Notes: generated by a model not told the origin, from the letters alone. Shown: positions 25,356 to 34,788, numbered from the stretch's first letter. The stretch is 64,000 nt of DNA from Dehalococcoidales bacterium (GCA_020342155.1 CP070842.1:456623-520622); one strand, 5' to 3'. Program-made: numbers and translations.

Positions 25356-26069
25356 TTAGCGCTGGAACATGTGTCCATATTTCTGTTTGTTGTACTTGTC
25401 CGAGTTCGCTTGTCCGGCACCCCGTCTGCTTGTTTCATTACTTCTGCCCTCGTTTGCCCAGCGTTCCAGAATACGGGCTATATACCGCCAGCTCCGCTTG
25501 TTTAGGTTGACCGCTTCCCCAATGGCGTCCTTAATCCATGCTTCCGGATAGAGCTTCTCTGCCTCGCGTAGTTCCTCGGCGATCATCGGGGTCAACATGC
25601 CGATGTTCTGCTCGTACAGGGTAAAGATGTTAGGTGTCTCCTCCAACCCGGTTTCAGCGGTTGGCCTGGCAGCTTTCAGTCCGTTGATGGCAAACTCCCC
25701 GTTCTGAATTCTGGTCGCAGCCCGCCTGTCGGACTCGCTATTAAGGAAATAGACCTCCTCCGGTTTGCTGTCTCTACTGAGGGATAAACGGAGTACTGTC
25801 CCACGCTCAATTGCCATGTCGAGACCACGACGCAGCTCTACCGCTGGTTTTCCTTCCTGCCCGAGATTGGCCACAAGACCTGCATCACTCAGTAACTCGT
25901 CGTAGGTGACAAAACGCGGATAGCCGCGTTTGCGATACAACGCTGCAAAGAGGTGCAGGGTGACCTTCAGCTCGGTGATGTCGCTGATTTGCGGCATCAG
26001 ACTGCTGAGGAAGAGGTTGGGGACCGGCGTGAACTCCATCCTTGCCGGGAAGCCATTAAACTCACTCAT
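25356..26069 (-). CDS. DnaD-domain replication initiation protein
   Basis: The 237-residue protein has an N-terminal winged-helix part and a C-terminal DnaD-like domain (NIFTLYEQNIG...MIAEELREAEKLYP...WRYIARILERW). In B. subtilis DnaD acts at the origin in DnaB-type helicase loading with DnaI. It overlaps the dnaB helicase gene by ATGA and is followed after 6 bases by the tandem loader, so all three are likely co-translated. No phage genes are nearby. Confidence 0.85.
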   Translation of the reverse strand: MSEFNGFPARMEFTPVPNLFLSSLMPQISDITELKVTLHLFAALYRKRGYPRFVTYDELLSDAGLVANLGQEGKPAVELRRGLDMAIERGTVLRLSLSRDSKPEEVYFLNSESDRRAATRIQNGEFAINGLKAARPTAETGLEETPNIFTLYEQNIGMLTPMIAEELREAEKLYPEAWIKDAIGEAVNLNKRSWRYIARILERWANEGRSNETSRRGAGQANSDKYNKQKYGHMFQR

Positions 26070-27442
26070 AGCAGGGTTGGTTCCTGGCTGGCAATATTCT
26101 CAAACTTGGCCATTCTCGGGACAAAACGCAGGCTCAATTCTCCGGTTGGGCCGTTACGGTGCTTGGCGATTATCACTTGGGCAATGCCCTCGGGGTATTC
26201 TTCTTCAGGATGCTGGATTCGCCACTCGTCTTCGGTGTAATAATAATCATCCCGGTAGATGAATGTTACGATATCAGAATCCTGCTCAATGCTGCCACTC
26301 TCACGTAAGTCGGCGAGCTGAGGTCGGTGGGAGGCCCGCCATTCTACGGCCCGGCTGAGCTGGGATACCGCAATCACCGGTACATTGAGCTCACGGGCTA
26401 GCGCTTTTAGTGAGCGGGAAATGTAACTTATTTCCTGGACCCGGTTCTCGCCCCGAATGCCTTCTCCCTGCATTAGTTGCAGGTAATCGATGATAATGAG
26501 GTCGATACCGCGCTCGTAGTAGAGTCGCCTCGCCTTGCTACGCATTTCTACAACCCGGAGCATCGGCGAATCATCAAGGTATATCGGTGTCTCAGAGAGG
26601 ATACCGATAGCGTTCATCAGCTTTCTCTCGTCCGATTCAGTCTGGTGCTCGAAGCGGAGTTTCCTTAAATTAACGCCTGATTCACTGGACAGCAGACGTT
26701 GAACCAGCGAATCACGTGACATCTCCAGGCTGAACAGTGCAACACAGGCGCCCTGTTCCACGGCGGCATTCCGGGCAATGTTGAGTGCCAGGCTGGTCTT
26801 GCCCATGCTGGGTCGGCCGGCGATGATTATCAGGTCGGAGCGTTGAAAGCCATCGAGGAACTCGTCGAGGCCGATAAAGCCCGACATCACCTGGGCGACC
26901 GGTCGCTGGCCCTCGATTTCTTCCACCGGGGGTGTTTCAAAATACCTGTCAAGTACCTGCTTGATATGGACAAAATCAATCGAGCCGCGGGCACTACGAA
27001 GCTGGTATAGGGCTTCCTCCGCCCGGCTCAGGGCGGCATTAACGTCCGGGTCAGCCTGATAGCCGATATCGGAGATTCTCTCGGCGGCGACGATAAGCTG
27101 ACGCATTATCGAAAGTCGATAGACAATTCGGGCGTAGTGCTCGATATCAAGCGATGTCGGGACGATGGATATCAGGTGAGAGAGGTAGGCAACCCCGCCA
27201 CACGTCTCCAGGCTTCCCAGCCTTTCCAGTTCCTGGGCAACCGTTATTTGATTGATTGCCTCGTCACGCTCGTAGAGAAAACGACAGGCGCGGTATATTA
27301 CCCGGTTCGGCTCACTGTAGAAGTCCTCAGGCCGAAGCGTGGTGGCTATCTCGTAGATGGCCTTGCCATCTATCAGCAGCGAGCCGCTGACGGCCTCCTC
27401 GGCATTGATATCATGTGGTGGCAGCTGTTGGCTGTTTACCAC
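26066..27442 (-). CDS. dnaB: Replicative DNA helicase DnaB
   Basis: The 458-residue hexameric 5'-3' helicase has an N-terminal DnaG-binding domain (NAEEAVSGSLLID) and a RecA-type C-terminal domain with Walker A GRPSMGKT, Walker B IIIDYLQLM and the arginine/loop region SQLSRAVEWR. No intein is present. Translation starts at GTG 27442, 7 bases after GGAG. It lies directly after rplI, the conserved bacterial rplI–dnaB arrangement. Confidence 0.95.
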   Translation of the reverse strand: MVNSQQLPPHDINAEEAVSGSLLIDGKAIYEIATTLRPEDFYSEPNRVIYRACRFLYERDEAINQITVAQELERLGSLETCGGVAYLSHLISIVPTSLDIEHYARIVYRLSIMRQLIVAAERISDIGYQADPDVNAALSRAEEALYQLRSARGSIDFVHIKQVLDRYFETPPVEEIEGQRPVAQVMSGFIGLDEFLDGFQRSDLIIIAGRPSMGKTSLALNIARNAAVEQGACVALFSLEMSRDSLVQRLLSSESGVNLRKLRFEHQTESDERKLMNAIGILSETPIYLDDSPMLRVVEMRSKARRLYYERGIDLIIIDYLQLMQGEGIRGENRVQEISYISRSLKALARELNVPVIAVSQLSRAVEWRASHRPQLADLRESGSIEQDSDIVTFIYRDDYYYTEDEWRIQHPEEEYPEGIAQVIIAKHRNGPTGELSLRFVPRMAKFENIASQEPTLL

Positions 27443-27456
27443 GACTGGCTCCTTCG

Positions 27457-27909
27457 TTAGGATTCTTCTTCGGTTACTGTCACTATAATTTTGGGTACTA
27501 TATCCTTGGTCAACCTGATGGTCACTTCATGGCTTCCCAGCTCACGTATAGGGTCTTCAAGCTCAATCTTACGTTTGTCGACGATTATGCCAAAGTCTTT
27601 TTCAAGCTCGGCGATAATGTCGCCGGTCGTAATCGAGCCGTAGAGGCGGTCATTCGCCCCGACCCGTGCCGTGATAGCAATCTCTTTACCGTCCAGCTGG
27701 CTGGCCAACTCCATCATTTCCGCCTCATTCTGGGCAGCCTGGCGAGCCCCAGCCCTGACCTTTGCCTCGATAGCGTTCATCATCTTGGGGTCGGCCTGGG
27801 CTGCCAGTTTCTTTGGTATTAAAAAGTTTCTGCCGTAGCCGTCGGCCACCTCTTTCATCTCCCCGGCCCGGGCCACATTGGGCACATCCTGTAAGAAAAT
27901 AACCTTCAT
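27457..27909 (-). CDS. rplI: 50S ribosomal protein L9
   Basis: The 150-residue product has the L9 signature GEMKEVADGYGRNFLIPKKLA and a long central helix joining the two RNA-binding domains. The ATG at 27909 (MKVIFLQDV) is used because the family starts there and GAGGG precedes it; the frame extends upstream without support. It is followed 14 bases later by dnaB. Confidence 0.93.
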   Translation of the reverse strand: MKVIFLQDVPNVARAGEMKEVADGYGRNFLIPKKLAAQADPKMMNAIEAKVRAGARQAAQNEAEMMELASQLDGKEIAITARVGANDRLYGSITTGDIIAELEKDFGIIVDKRKIELEDPIRELGSHEVTIRLTKDIVPKIIVTVTEEES

Positions 27910-28003
27910 AAGTTCTGCCCTCTTCCTCTCCAATACTGGTGCCATTATAATGCACCTGTTAGCTAAGGGGTCAAGTGACTTATCTAAAGACTTATTAAAA
28001 AAA

Positions 28004-28927
28004 TCAGGTCAGGTATTTATCGGCGTAGATGGCGGCGGTGGCCCCGTCACCGGCGGCGGTTATCGCCTGCCGGGCGGAATTTTGGCGAATGTCCCCGGCG
28101 GCGAAAACGCCGGCGACCTTGGTCTCCATTTTCTCATTGGTAATGATGTGGCCAATCTCGTCCAGAGGCAGGAGACCCTTCAGATAGTCCGTATCCGGCC
28201 GAAAGCCGATAGATACGAATACCCCGGCTACCTCTAAGTCCGAATACTGGTCGGTTTTTACATTGCGCAGCCTGAGGCTCTGGACGAAGTCCTTGCCCTC
28301 GATTTTCTCGACGACGCTATCCCAGGCGAAATCAATTTTCGGTTCAGCGAAGGCCTTCTCCTGTAAAATCCTGGTGGCGCGTAGCTGGTTCCGACGATGG
28401 ACTACCGTTACCTTCGAGGAGAACTTGGCAAGGTGCAGGGCTTCGGTAATAGCGGCGTCGCCACCGCCGGCAACAGCTACCAGCTGGTCCTGAAAGAAAG
28501 CGGCATCACAGGTGGCACAGTACGATACCCCCTTGCCGGTGAACTCCTCCTCTCCGGGGATGTCCAGTTTCTGGCGACTCGAGCCACCAGCCAGAATCAC
28601 TGCCATGGCGGTGAAGTCACCCTCGGTGGTCTTTACCACTCTCCGGTCGCCCTGAAGCTCAAGCCTGGTAACCTCGGCGAGGATAGTTTCCAGCCCGAAT
28701 CTAGTTGCCTGGTCGTGCAGCCGCTGGCCGAGGTCAATACCAGAGATACCTTCGGGGAAGCCGGGAAAGTTTTCCACCTGCTCGGCATTGGTTATCTGGC
28801 CGCCAACCAGCCCTCTCTCGATGAGCAGGCTGGAGAGCCTGGCCCGCGACGTGTAGAGCCCGGCGGTCAATCCAGCGGGTCCACCACCGATAATAATGAT
28901 ATCGTGAGTGGAACTTTCTCCTGGCAT
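28004..28927 (-). CDS. trxB: Thioredoxin reductase
   Basis: The 307-residue FAD/NADPH flavoenzyme has an N-terminal FAD motif GGGPAGLTAGLY, the redox-active pair CATC in SYCATCDAAF, the NADPH motif GGGDAA, and a C-terminal FAD motif FAAGDIRQ. It reduces thioredoxin-fold partners, and a likely partner is encoded directly upstream; the two genes overlap (TAATG). Confidence 0.93.
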   Translation of the reverse strand: MPGESSTHDIIIIGGGPAGLTAGLYTSRARLSSLLIERGLVGGQITNAEQVENFPGFPEGISGIDLGQRLHDQATRFGLETILAEVTRLELQGDRRVVKTTEGDFTAMAVILAGGSSRQKLDIPGEEEFTGKGVSYCATCDAAFFQDQLVAVAGGGDAAITEALHLAKFSSKVTVVHRRNQLRATRILQEKAFAEPKIDFAWDSVVEKIEGKDFVQSLRLRNVKTDQYSDLEVAGVFVSIGFRPDTDYLKGLLPLDEIGHIITNEKMETKVAGVFAAGDIRQNSARQAITAAGDGATAAIYADKYLT

Positions 28928-29259
28928 TAGGCCCCCATCTCTATTTCTGCTTCAATAGCGTCAATTATCTGGCGGGTATCAAACTGCCCGGCTACCCTGA
29001 GCTGTCCATTAATCAGCAGTAGCGGTACGGAGAGGCTTCTTTCCCTGATTGTCTGTTGCCACCGTGCTATCGCGTGGTCGGGAATAGTCCGGGACAGGTC
29101 AACGTATTCTAGCTGCATTTCCTCGCCAAACCGACTCCTGATTTGTCGGCTGGCCAGGTTGATGGCTTCCGGTGATGACCAGTCTGTCCCGCAGGCGGCG
29201 TCACAATCCCTGCGGCTGGTGTCGTCGATGATTTTGATATCAACGGTGGCTTCGGTCAA
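28927..29259 (-). CDS. Thioredoxin-fold protein (DUF1462/YuzD-like)
   Basis: The 110-residue protein looks like a small thioredoxin fold: an N-terminal strand, a cysteine pair, SSPEAINLASRQIRSRF helix, YVDL strand, then the cis-proline-like SVPLLLING and a final helix. The cysteines are C19 and C23 (CDAAC), a CxxxC rather than the usual CxxC. The start is TTG at 29259, with AGGGTAGGT upstream. Coupling to trxB suggests it is a reductase substrate. It could also be a damaged or specialised glutaredoxin. Confidence 0.65.
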   Translation of the reverse strand: MTEATVDIKIIDDTSRRDCDAACGTDWSSPEAINLASRQIRSRFGEEMQLEYVDLSRTIPDHAIARWQQTIRERSLSVPLLLINGQLRVAGQFDTRQIIDAIEAEIEMGA

Positions 29260-29262
29260 GAC

Positions 29263-30330
29263 CTACCCTGCCTCCTCTCCATCCTCGGCTGATTCTGTCC
29301 TTCGGGTGGAGTCGGCGGTACTGTATTCTCGAATTATCTGGCAGACATTACGGTCGACACTCTGCTTGGCAAGACCGATGGCGTTCCTGATTGCCTTTGC
29401 CTGACTCCGCCCATGTGCAATGATAACATCGCCATTGACACCAAGGAGACATGCTCCCCCTGATTCACGGTAGTCTATCCGCTTGATTAAAGAGCCGAGA
29501 CCAGTATCGAACACCTGGTGGCGTGATTCCATACGCTGGCTGCCGGCGAATACCTGGCCGACGTTACGTAATTTAAGGAAAGTATCACCCAGTGCCTCGA
29601 GTGTCTTGAGCACGATATTTCCGGTAAAGCCGTCGGTGACGATGACATCGGCAATTCCCCGGACGATGCCGTGTCCCTCAACGTTCCCGACGAAATTGAG
29701 GTTTGATTCCTTGAGAAGACTGTGTGTCTCCCGTGTCAGGCGATTGCCTTTGCTTTCCTCCGCGCCATTGCTGAGCAGGGCAATCCGTGGCGATTGGATA
29801 CCCAAGACCTCTCTGGTATAAATAGCCCCCAGGTGGGCAAACTGGACCAGGTGCCCGGGGCGGCAGTTGGCGTTAGCGCCAGCATCAATCAGTAATACTG
29901 GGGCAGCGGTATTTACACTGATGATACTGCCAATGGCCGGACGCTCAATTCCCTCGATTCTGCCCAGATCGGCCAGTGCCGAGTAGAGTACTGCGCCAGT
30001 ATTGCCAGCCGATACGAAAGCGGATGCTTCTCCCGTTCTGACGAGATTGATGCCGACCGCGATCGATGAGTCTGGTTTACTCTGTACCGCTTCGATTGGT
30101 GATTCGTTGTCCTCGATTACCTGGCTTGCGTCTACGATGGTCATTTCCAACTTCTTCAGGTAGCGGCTGGCCTGTACATAGAGAATGTCCTTCCTGCCTA
30201 CCAGGGTGATGTTAACGTTATAGTCCTGGGCTGCCTTTACGGCTCCCTTCACTATTTCATGGGGGGCATATTCCCCACCGGCAGCATCAATAGCAATATT
30301 AGCAATATTAGCGATATTGGCACTATTCAT
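29263..30330 (-). CDS. plsX: Phosphate acyltransferase PlsX
   Basis: The 355-residue enzyme converts acyl-ACP to acyl-phosphate for membrane phospholipid synthesis. Family motifs include IAIDAAGGEYAPHEIVKGA, SAGNTGA and DGFTGNIVLKT. About ten extra residues precede the normal start; they are encoded by a 9-bp near-repeat giving ANIANIANIA. The ATG overlaps the stop of the upstream activase gene (ATGA). The usual neighbours fabH/fabD/acpP are not in this window. Confidence 0.93.
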   Translation of the reverse strand: MNSANIANIANIAIDAAGGEYAPHEIVKGAVKAAQDYNVNITLVGRKDILYVQASRYLKKLEMTIVDASQVIEDNESPIEAVQSKPDSSIAVGINLVRTGEASAFVSAGNTGAVLYSALADLGRIEGIERPAIGSIISVNTAAPVLLIDAGANANCRPGHLVQFAHLGAIYTREVLGIQSPRIALLSNGAEESKGNRLTRETHSLLKESNLNFVGNVEGHGIVRGIADVIVTDGFTGNIVLKTLEALGDTFLKLRNVGQVFAGSQRMESRHQVFDTGLGSLIKRIDYRESGGACLLGVNGDVIIAHGRSQAKAIRNAIGLAKQSVDRNVCQIIREYSTADSTRRTESAEDGEEAG

Positions 30331-31319
30331 TTGCTTTCCTCGCTAGGGTGCAACTGGGTGCCTGGAACCCTTTCCCACATATCACAGCGGCCTCCCCAGC
30401 GGGCGAGTGTCTGGCCGTCATGGGAAATCTCGGCTACCTCGCAGCGATTGGGGCAGGCCTTACATTCGAATGAGGAGGCACGATATTTCACCTCGCTCTG
30501 CTCGAAGCCCTTGAACTGACTGATTATATCACTGGTCGCCGTCTCTTCGTGCACCATCAGGGCGGCCCCGATGGCGCCCATGACCTCGTGGTGTATTGGG
30601 ACGATGACATCGGTGTCAAGCTCTTCTCGGAACGCGCGGACGATTGCCTCGTTGAAGGCCACCCCACCCTGAAAGATGATGGGGGATTCGAGTTCCTTGC
30701 CCAATCCTACGTTGCCCAGGTAGTTACGCACCAGCGCCTGGCATAGACCATAGAGGATGTCCTCGACGCGGTATCCCATCTGCTGTTTGTGAACCATATC
30801 CGATTCGGCAAAAACGGTGCAGCGTCCGGCGATACGCACCGGTGCCTGGCTTGTGAGCGCCTGCTGGCTCAACTCCTGGATGCTCATGTCGAGTCGTAAT
30901 GCCTGGTGGTCAAGAAAGCTGCCTGTGCCGGCAGCGCAGACGGTATTCATAGCGAAATCAATTGCGATGCCATCACGGACAACCGTTAACTTACTGTCCT
31001 GCCCACCGATTTCGATAATAGTCTGGACATCCGGGTAGTAATGCAGGGCGGCCACGGCGTGAGTGGTAATCTCATTTTTGACGAGGTCAGCGCCAACAAT
31101 AACCCCAGCCAGATAACGGGCACTCCCCGTGGTGGCCACGCCGCTGATGTCGACGTCTGGCGGTAGCTGCTCCTTGATTTCTCGCAATCCCTGCTGCACG
31201 GCGTCAATCGGTCTGCCCTGAGTCAGCAGATAGACGTAGCTGATGAGCTCGTCACTCTCGTCGAGCAGGGCCAGCTTAGTGGTCACAGAACCGACATCAA
31301 TACCAAGGTAAGTTCTCAT
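30327..31319 (-). CDS. 2-hydroxyacyl-CoA dehydratase activase (BcrAD/BadFG family)
   Basis: The 330-residue protein has the ASKHA ATPase fold (GIDVGSVTTK, EIGGQDSK) and the cluster-binding cysteines in NTVCAAGTGSFLD and AGRCTVFAESD. Such activases use ATP to inject electrons into 2-hydroxyacyl-CoA dehydratases or benzoyl-CoA-type reductases. A C-terminal extension with C-x2-C-x3-C (CKACPNRC) is not part of the minimal activase and may carry a metal site. It is coupled to plsX downstream and follows two related genes upstream. Confidence 0.88.
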   Translation of the reverse strand: MRTYLGIDVGSVTTKLALLDESDELISYVYLLTQGRPIDAVQQGLREIKEQLPPDVDISGVATTGSARYLAGVIVGADLVKNEITTHAVAALHYYPDVQTIIEIGGQDSKLTVVRDGIAIDFAMNTVCAAGTGSFLDHQALRLDMSIQELSQQALTSQAPVRIAGRCTVFAESDMVHKQQMGYRVEDILYGLCQALVRNYLGNVGLGKELESPIIFQGGVAFNEAIVRAFREELDTDVIVPIHHEVMGAIGAALMVHEETATSDIISQFKGFEQSEVKYRASSFECKACPNRCEVAEISHDGQTLARWGGRCDMWERVPGTQLHPSEESK

Positions 31320-31338
31320 TGTTATTCGCTGATTCTCC

Positions 31339-32436
31339 CTAGGCAGTCACTCTCAGTACGTTATTCTGTTTCCGACGCTTTCTCTCCAGCAAATCGACAA
31401 AGGCTTCCAACCTGGTCAGTACGCCGGCTTTAGCTATCTGCTCATCGCAGAGTATCGTCAGCACCGGTATTTGTTCCTTGGTTGAAGGCATGATATTCTC
31501 AGCGATTATCTCCGGCATACAGGTAAAGGGTGCCAGATGGATAAGTCCGTCATACTCTTTGGCGTGGAGTACCTTCTCTCCGACTGATTCCCAGCCGTCA
31601 CCACCGATATCCCGTTTCAAGTAAGGGCGGGCTGCCTTATGAATCCGGCTTTTTTCGTTTATACCAAAAGGATTAAGGAAGTAGCTGAACTTGGTCCATC
31701 CTGAAATATAAGTTGCTCGCCTGACTTCCACTCCGAGCTTACCCAATTCACGTTCGATGTCAAAGCTGGAGAACGGCTCCAGCACAACGTAAAACTCCCC
31801 AGTTATACCAACAACGAGCGGACGGGCTTGCTTATTTTTCACTACCTCGTTTAATTGCCTGAGGTAGTCTGCTTTAGTCCTTTTCAAGGTATCATAATCA
31901 TCGGTATTGTCAATAGCGTGGACTGCTTTTGCATACAACTGGTTGGCTGTACCCTGCACCAGCTCCACGGGACGAACCTTCTGTGTCATTTGCTCTATTT
32001 GGTCGACAGTACTCAGTTTGGCCAGAGCGAAACGAAAGGCAGACAGAATCCGGTGCCAGGGGGCATTGTTTGATACGCGTTTTAGCATGTCCATTGCGCC
32101 GAAGAATTTACGGTCCGAGACTCCTATCTGGATGACTTCGAAATCATACCCCAGATTGTGGAGTATCTGCTCCTGGACGCGCGTATAGTATCCCAGGCGG
32201 CAGATACCATAGCCACCAGGCATTAGCACCGCGTTGGCTCCCATTTCTGCGGATTCTATCATGTTACCGAGGGTCATCTTAAAGGGGATACACAGCCCTT
32301 CGGGGGAATACCTCGAACCCAGAGAGAGGGTACGCTGGCTGTTGACCGGGGGAATGACATAATCAATGCCCAGCCGCTGGAACATGGCCTTGAGGGGTAT
32401 GTATAGATGACCCATATGGGGTATGCTCACACGCAT
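31339..32436 (-). CDS. Acyl-CoA dehydratase activase-related protein (DUF2229/COG3580-like) 1
   Basis: The 365-residue protein resembles the C-terminal half of the large activase-related proteins: IPHMGHLYIPLKAMF, then CIPFKMTLGN with a conserved cysteine, and CRLGYY and CMPEI later, which may ligate an iron-sulfur cluster. It is paralogous to the next gene upstream; both end in T-RLEAF-D-(I/L)-R. Its start overlaps that gene by 10 bases. Function is presumably as a dehydratase D-type component or a cluster-handling partner of the activase. Confidence 0.75.
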   Translation of the reverse strand: MRVSIPHMGHLYIPLKAMFQRLGIDYVIPPVNSQRTLSLGSRYSPEGLCIPFKMTLGNMIESAEMGANAVLMPGGYGICRLGYYTRVQEQILHNLGYDFEVIQIGVSDRKFFGAMDMLKRVSNNAPWHRILSAFRFALAKLSTVDQIEQMTQKVRPVELVQGTANQLYAKAVHAIDNTDDYDTLKRTKADYLRQLNEVVKNKQARPLVVGITGEFYVVLEPFSSFDIERELGKLGVEVRRATYISGWTKFSYFLNPFGINEKSRIHKAARPYLKRDIGGDGWESVGEKVLHAKEYDGLIHLAPFTCMPEIIAENIMPSTKEQIPVLTILCDEQIAKAGVLTRLEAFVDLLERKRRKQNNVLRVTA

Positions 32437-33434
32437 ATTGCCTTACCTCTCTGTTTCCGCCGGTGAATCATGTCCATAAATGCCTCGAGCCGGGTAATGA
32501 CACCTGTCTCGGAGGTGTGTTCCTCGAGGGTAAGGCACATGAAAGGGGTGGTCTTTTGCCTGGTAGCCTGCCGGTGAATCATGTCCATCATTAGCGAGTC
32601 CGGTCCGCAGCCGAATGCCATGATTCCAATGATACCATCAGTGTTGTTTTCCAGAAAGTGCCCGCCGGCACCGACAACTTCTTCCTCGTATGTCCAGTAG
32701 GCTTGGCCCGCCAGCTTGTTCACAGATGCTTCGATTGTATCACCGGCGAGCATTTCCGGGGTCACTACCATGGCGTTATATTGGTGCAGGCGATTAATAA
32801 TCTGATAGTTAATGTGCTCATCGTAGAGCAGATAGGCGTGCCCGATGAGGCCAATAGTGGTCCGGGGTACTCTCGGGCTTTCTGGAGTTATCTCCGGTCC
32901 TGCTGGTAGCTTACCTGTAATCTCTTCCATCGCCTGTGGTGGGGTCAGTTCACGGTGATACATCAATTCGCGATAGTCCAGAAATGCCTGCCAGGCGGCC
33001 GTAGCTGCTTCCCTGACCTTGAGTGGGTTCCAGGTGAATTGTCGTCCCAGCCGGTAGATATCCTGGTAGAGCCGTCTTTTCCCTAGGTTGATATTAATCT
33101 CTATTTCCAGTATCAGCGGTGCTTCGGGGACGACTGCCCGAGTCATATCAGGCAGGCCGAGAAATTTTGAACAGTTGTAGGTCTTGCTCTTGAGACTGCG
33201 GACTACCGGGATAAATATACGGTCGCACTTCTCCACCAGGGAGACCGTGTGTCCCACAAAGACCTTTACCGGCAGACAGGTATCTGCGACAACACGGGCA
33301 GCACCTTCGGCCAGCGTCTTCCGGGTGGTCGGTGGCGAAACCACTACCTCTGCTCCTAGATACTCGAAGAAGGTCTTCCACATAGGGTAGTACTGGTAGT
33401 AGAGTAATGCCCGGGGAATGCCTACCGTGGTCAT
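32427..33434 (-). CDS. Acyl-CoA dehydratase activase-related protein (DUF2229-like) 2
   Basis: A 335-residue paralogue of the preceding protein, with VGIPRALLYYQYYPMWKTFF at the N-terminus, CLPVKVFVGH, YNCSKFLG and GCGPDSLMMD, each with a cysteine or acidic residue suited to an iron-sulfur site. It overlaps the M20 gene by ATGA and the next gene by 10 bases. In many anaerobes activase and DUF2229 regions are fused in one protein of over 1,000 residues; here they appear as three separate genes. Confidence 0.75.
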   Translation of the reverse strand: MTTVGIPRALLYYQYYPMWKTFFEYLGAEVVVSPPTTRKTLAEGAARVVADTCLPVKVFVGHTVSLVEKCDRIFIPVVRSLKSKTYNCSKFLGLPDMTRAVVPEAPLILEIEININLGKRRLYQDIYRLGRQFTWNPLKVREAATAAWQAFLDYRELMYHRELTPPQAMEEITGKLPAGPEITPESPRVPRTTIGLIGHAYLLYDEHINYQIINRLHQYNAMVVTPEMLAGDTIEASVNKLAGQAYWTYEEEVVGAGGHFLENNTDGIIGIMAFGCGPDSLMMDMIHRQATRQKTTPFMCLTLEEHTSETGVITRLEAFMDMIHRRKQRGKAICV

Positions 33435-34600
33435 TGTCCTCCTTTGAACTCTCCCTTCACTTCAGCCAGTGTCTCCGGACTGGCCAGCAGGTCTACAACC
33501 ACCATCGACAGCGTCTTGGCGGCGTCACAGAGACCGTCGATAGCTGCTTCAGAAGTAACGGCGTTAGCAAATTCGGGAGAGTGCAGCAGTGTCCCTCTGG
33601 GCGCGACGGCTACGTTGGCGTGGATGGTGGGTACTATCTGGCTGACATTACCCATATCGGTACTGCCAAAGCCACCACTATCAGGTAGGTCAACAGAGCG
33701 CCCGAGTGATTTCATATTGTCGACGAATAGCCGGGCGAGCGTCAGGTTGTTTCGCATTGGGGCATAACGTACGGCATCCCATTTGTACTTCAACCTGGCA
33801 CCGGTGGCGCCGGCAGCTCCCTTGAAGCAGTTAACGACCTTTTTCTTCAGTTCTTCGAGATAGTCATCTTCTTCGGCACGGACGATAAACTCGCCAGCGC
33901 TGTGATCGGGAACAACATTAGACACCTGTCCGCCATCGGTGATTATACCGTGGATACGGGCGCTGCTCTTGATGTGCTGGCGTAGTGAGTTGATAGCAGT
34001 GAAGGACTGTATCATGGCTTCGAGGGCGTTAATCCCCTTTTCAGGTCGTGCAGCGGCATGAGCTGCCTGGCCGAAGAACTCGATATAAAGGTTCTGGCAG
34101 GCAAGAGCGCTGGTAGTGGCGGTATTGCCGGTCCCGGAGTGCACCATCATGGCGACATCTACGTCGCTGAATGCCCCCCTTTTTACCATGATTGCCTTAC
34201 CGGCATAAAGCTCCTCGGCTGGTGTACCAATGACGGTAACACAACCCGGAAACTGGTCGATAGCTAGCTTAGCAGCCACAGCCGCCCCGGTAGAGATGTT
34301 ACCGCTGATGTTGTGGCCACAAGCGTGACCGACACCGGGCAGGGCATCATATTCAGCAATGAGCGCAATTACAGGCCGTCCCTTACCATAGCTCGCCCGG
34401 AAGGCCGTCGGTAGTCGGCAAATGCCCCGTTTCACGGAAAAGCTATTTTCCTCAAGGAACTGGGTCAGCCAGGCGGCTGCCTTGACCTCCTGGAAACCCG
34501 GTTCAGGATTATCGTGGATTTTCCGGGCAAGCTCACTGAGCCGTTGTCGATTGACATCTACCTGCTCAGTGACGGCGGCCTTCAGCTTCTCTATGTCCAC
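33431..34600 (-). CDS. M20-family amidohydrolase (AbgB/peptidase M20D-like)
   Basis: A ~389-residue metallo-amidohydrolase. ARKIHDNPEPGFQE near the start, AGHACGHNI with metal ligands, GTPAEE with the catalytic glutamate, MMVHSG, and GSTDMGNVS identify the M20D group that includes p-aminobenzoyl-glutamate hydrolase and indole-acetyl-amino acid hydrolases. GTG at 34600 is favoured because GAGGGG lies just before it; GTG at 34612 is the alternative. It heads the minus-strand train leading to the dehydratase-activase genes. Confidence 0.85.
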   Translation of the reverse strand: MDIEKLKAAVTEQVDVNRQRLSELARKIHDNPEPGFQEVKAAAWLTQFLEENSFSVKRGICRLPTAFRASYGKGRPVIALIAEYDALPGVGHACGHNISGNISTGAAVAAKLAIDQFPGCVTVIGTPAEELYAGKAIMVKRGAFSDVDVAMMVHSGTGNTATTSALACQNLYIEFFGQAAHAAARPEKGINALEAMIQSFTAINSLRQHIKSSARIHGIITDGGQVSNVVPDHSAGEFIVRAEEDDYLEELKKKVVNCFKGAAGATGARLKYKWDAVRYAPMRNNLTLARLFVDNMKSLGRSVDLPDSGGFGSTDMGNVSQIVPTIHANVAVAPRGTLLHSPEFANAVTSEAAIDGLCDAAKTLSMVVVDLLASPETLAEVKGEFKGGQ

Positions 34601-34788
34601 ACTTCCCCTCACCTGATGAATGATAACCCCAACCCGGGTATAATAGACATAATACTAGTGGGGATAGATAACGAAGGAGTTCCCCGCATATTAACTCCCT
34701 AGTTATAGCATTATAGCCTAGTGTCGCCGTGATTTCTAGGTTCAGGAGGAAGCATGTGTCACCTATCTGTCTGAGCGAGCACTACAAC

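Noticed and set aside
23376-26069. Possible prophage remnant (HNH nuclease, DnaC-like and DnaD-like genes)
   Set aside because: They are joined to dnaB and rplI in a chromosomal replication cluster, with no integrase, capsid or terminase genes.
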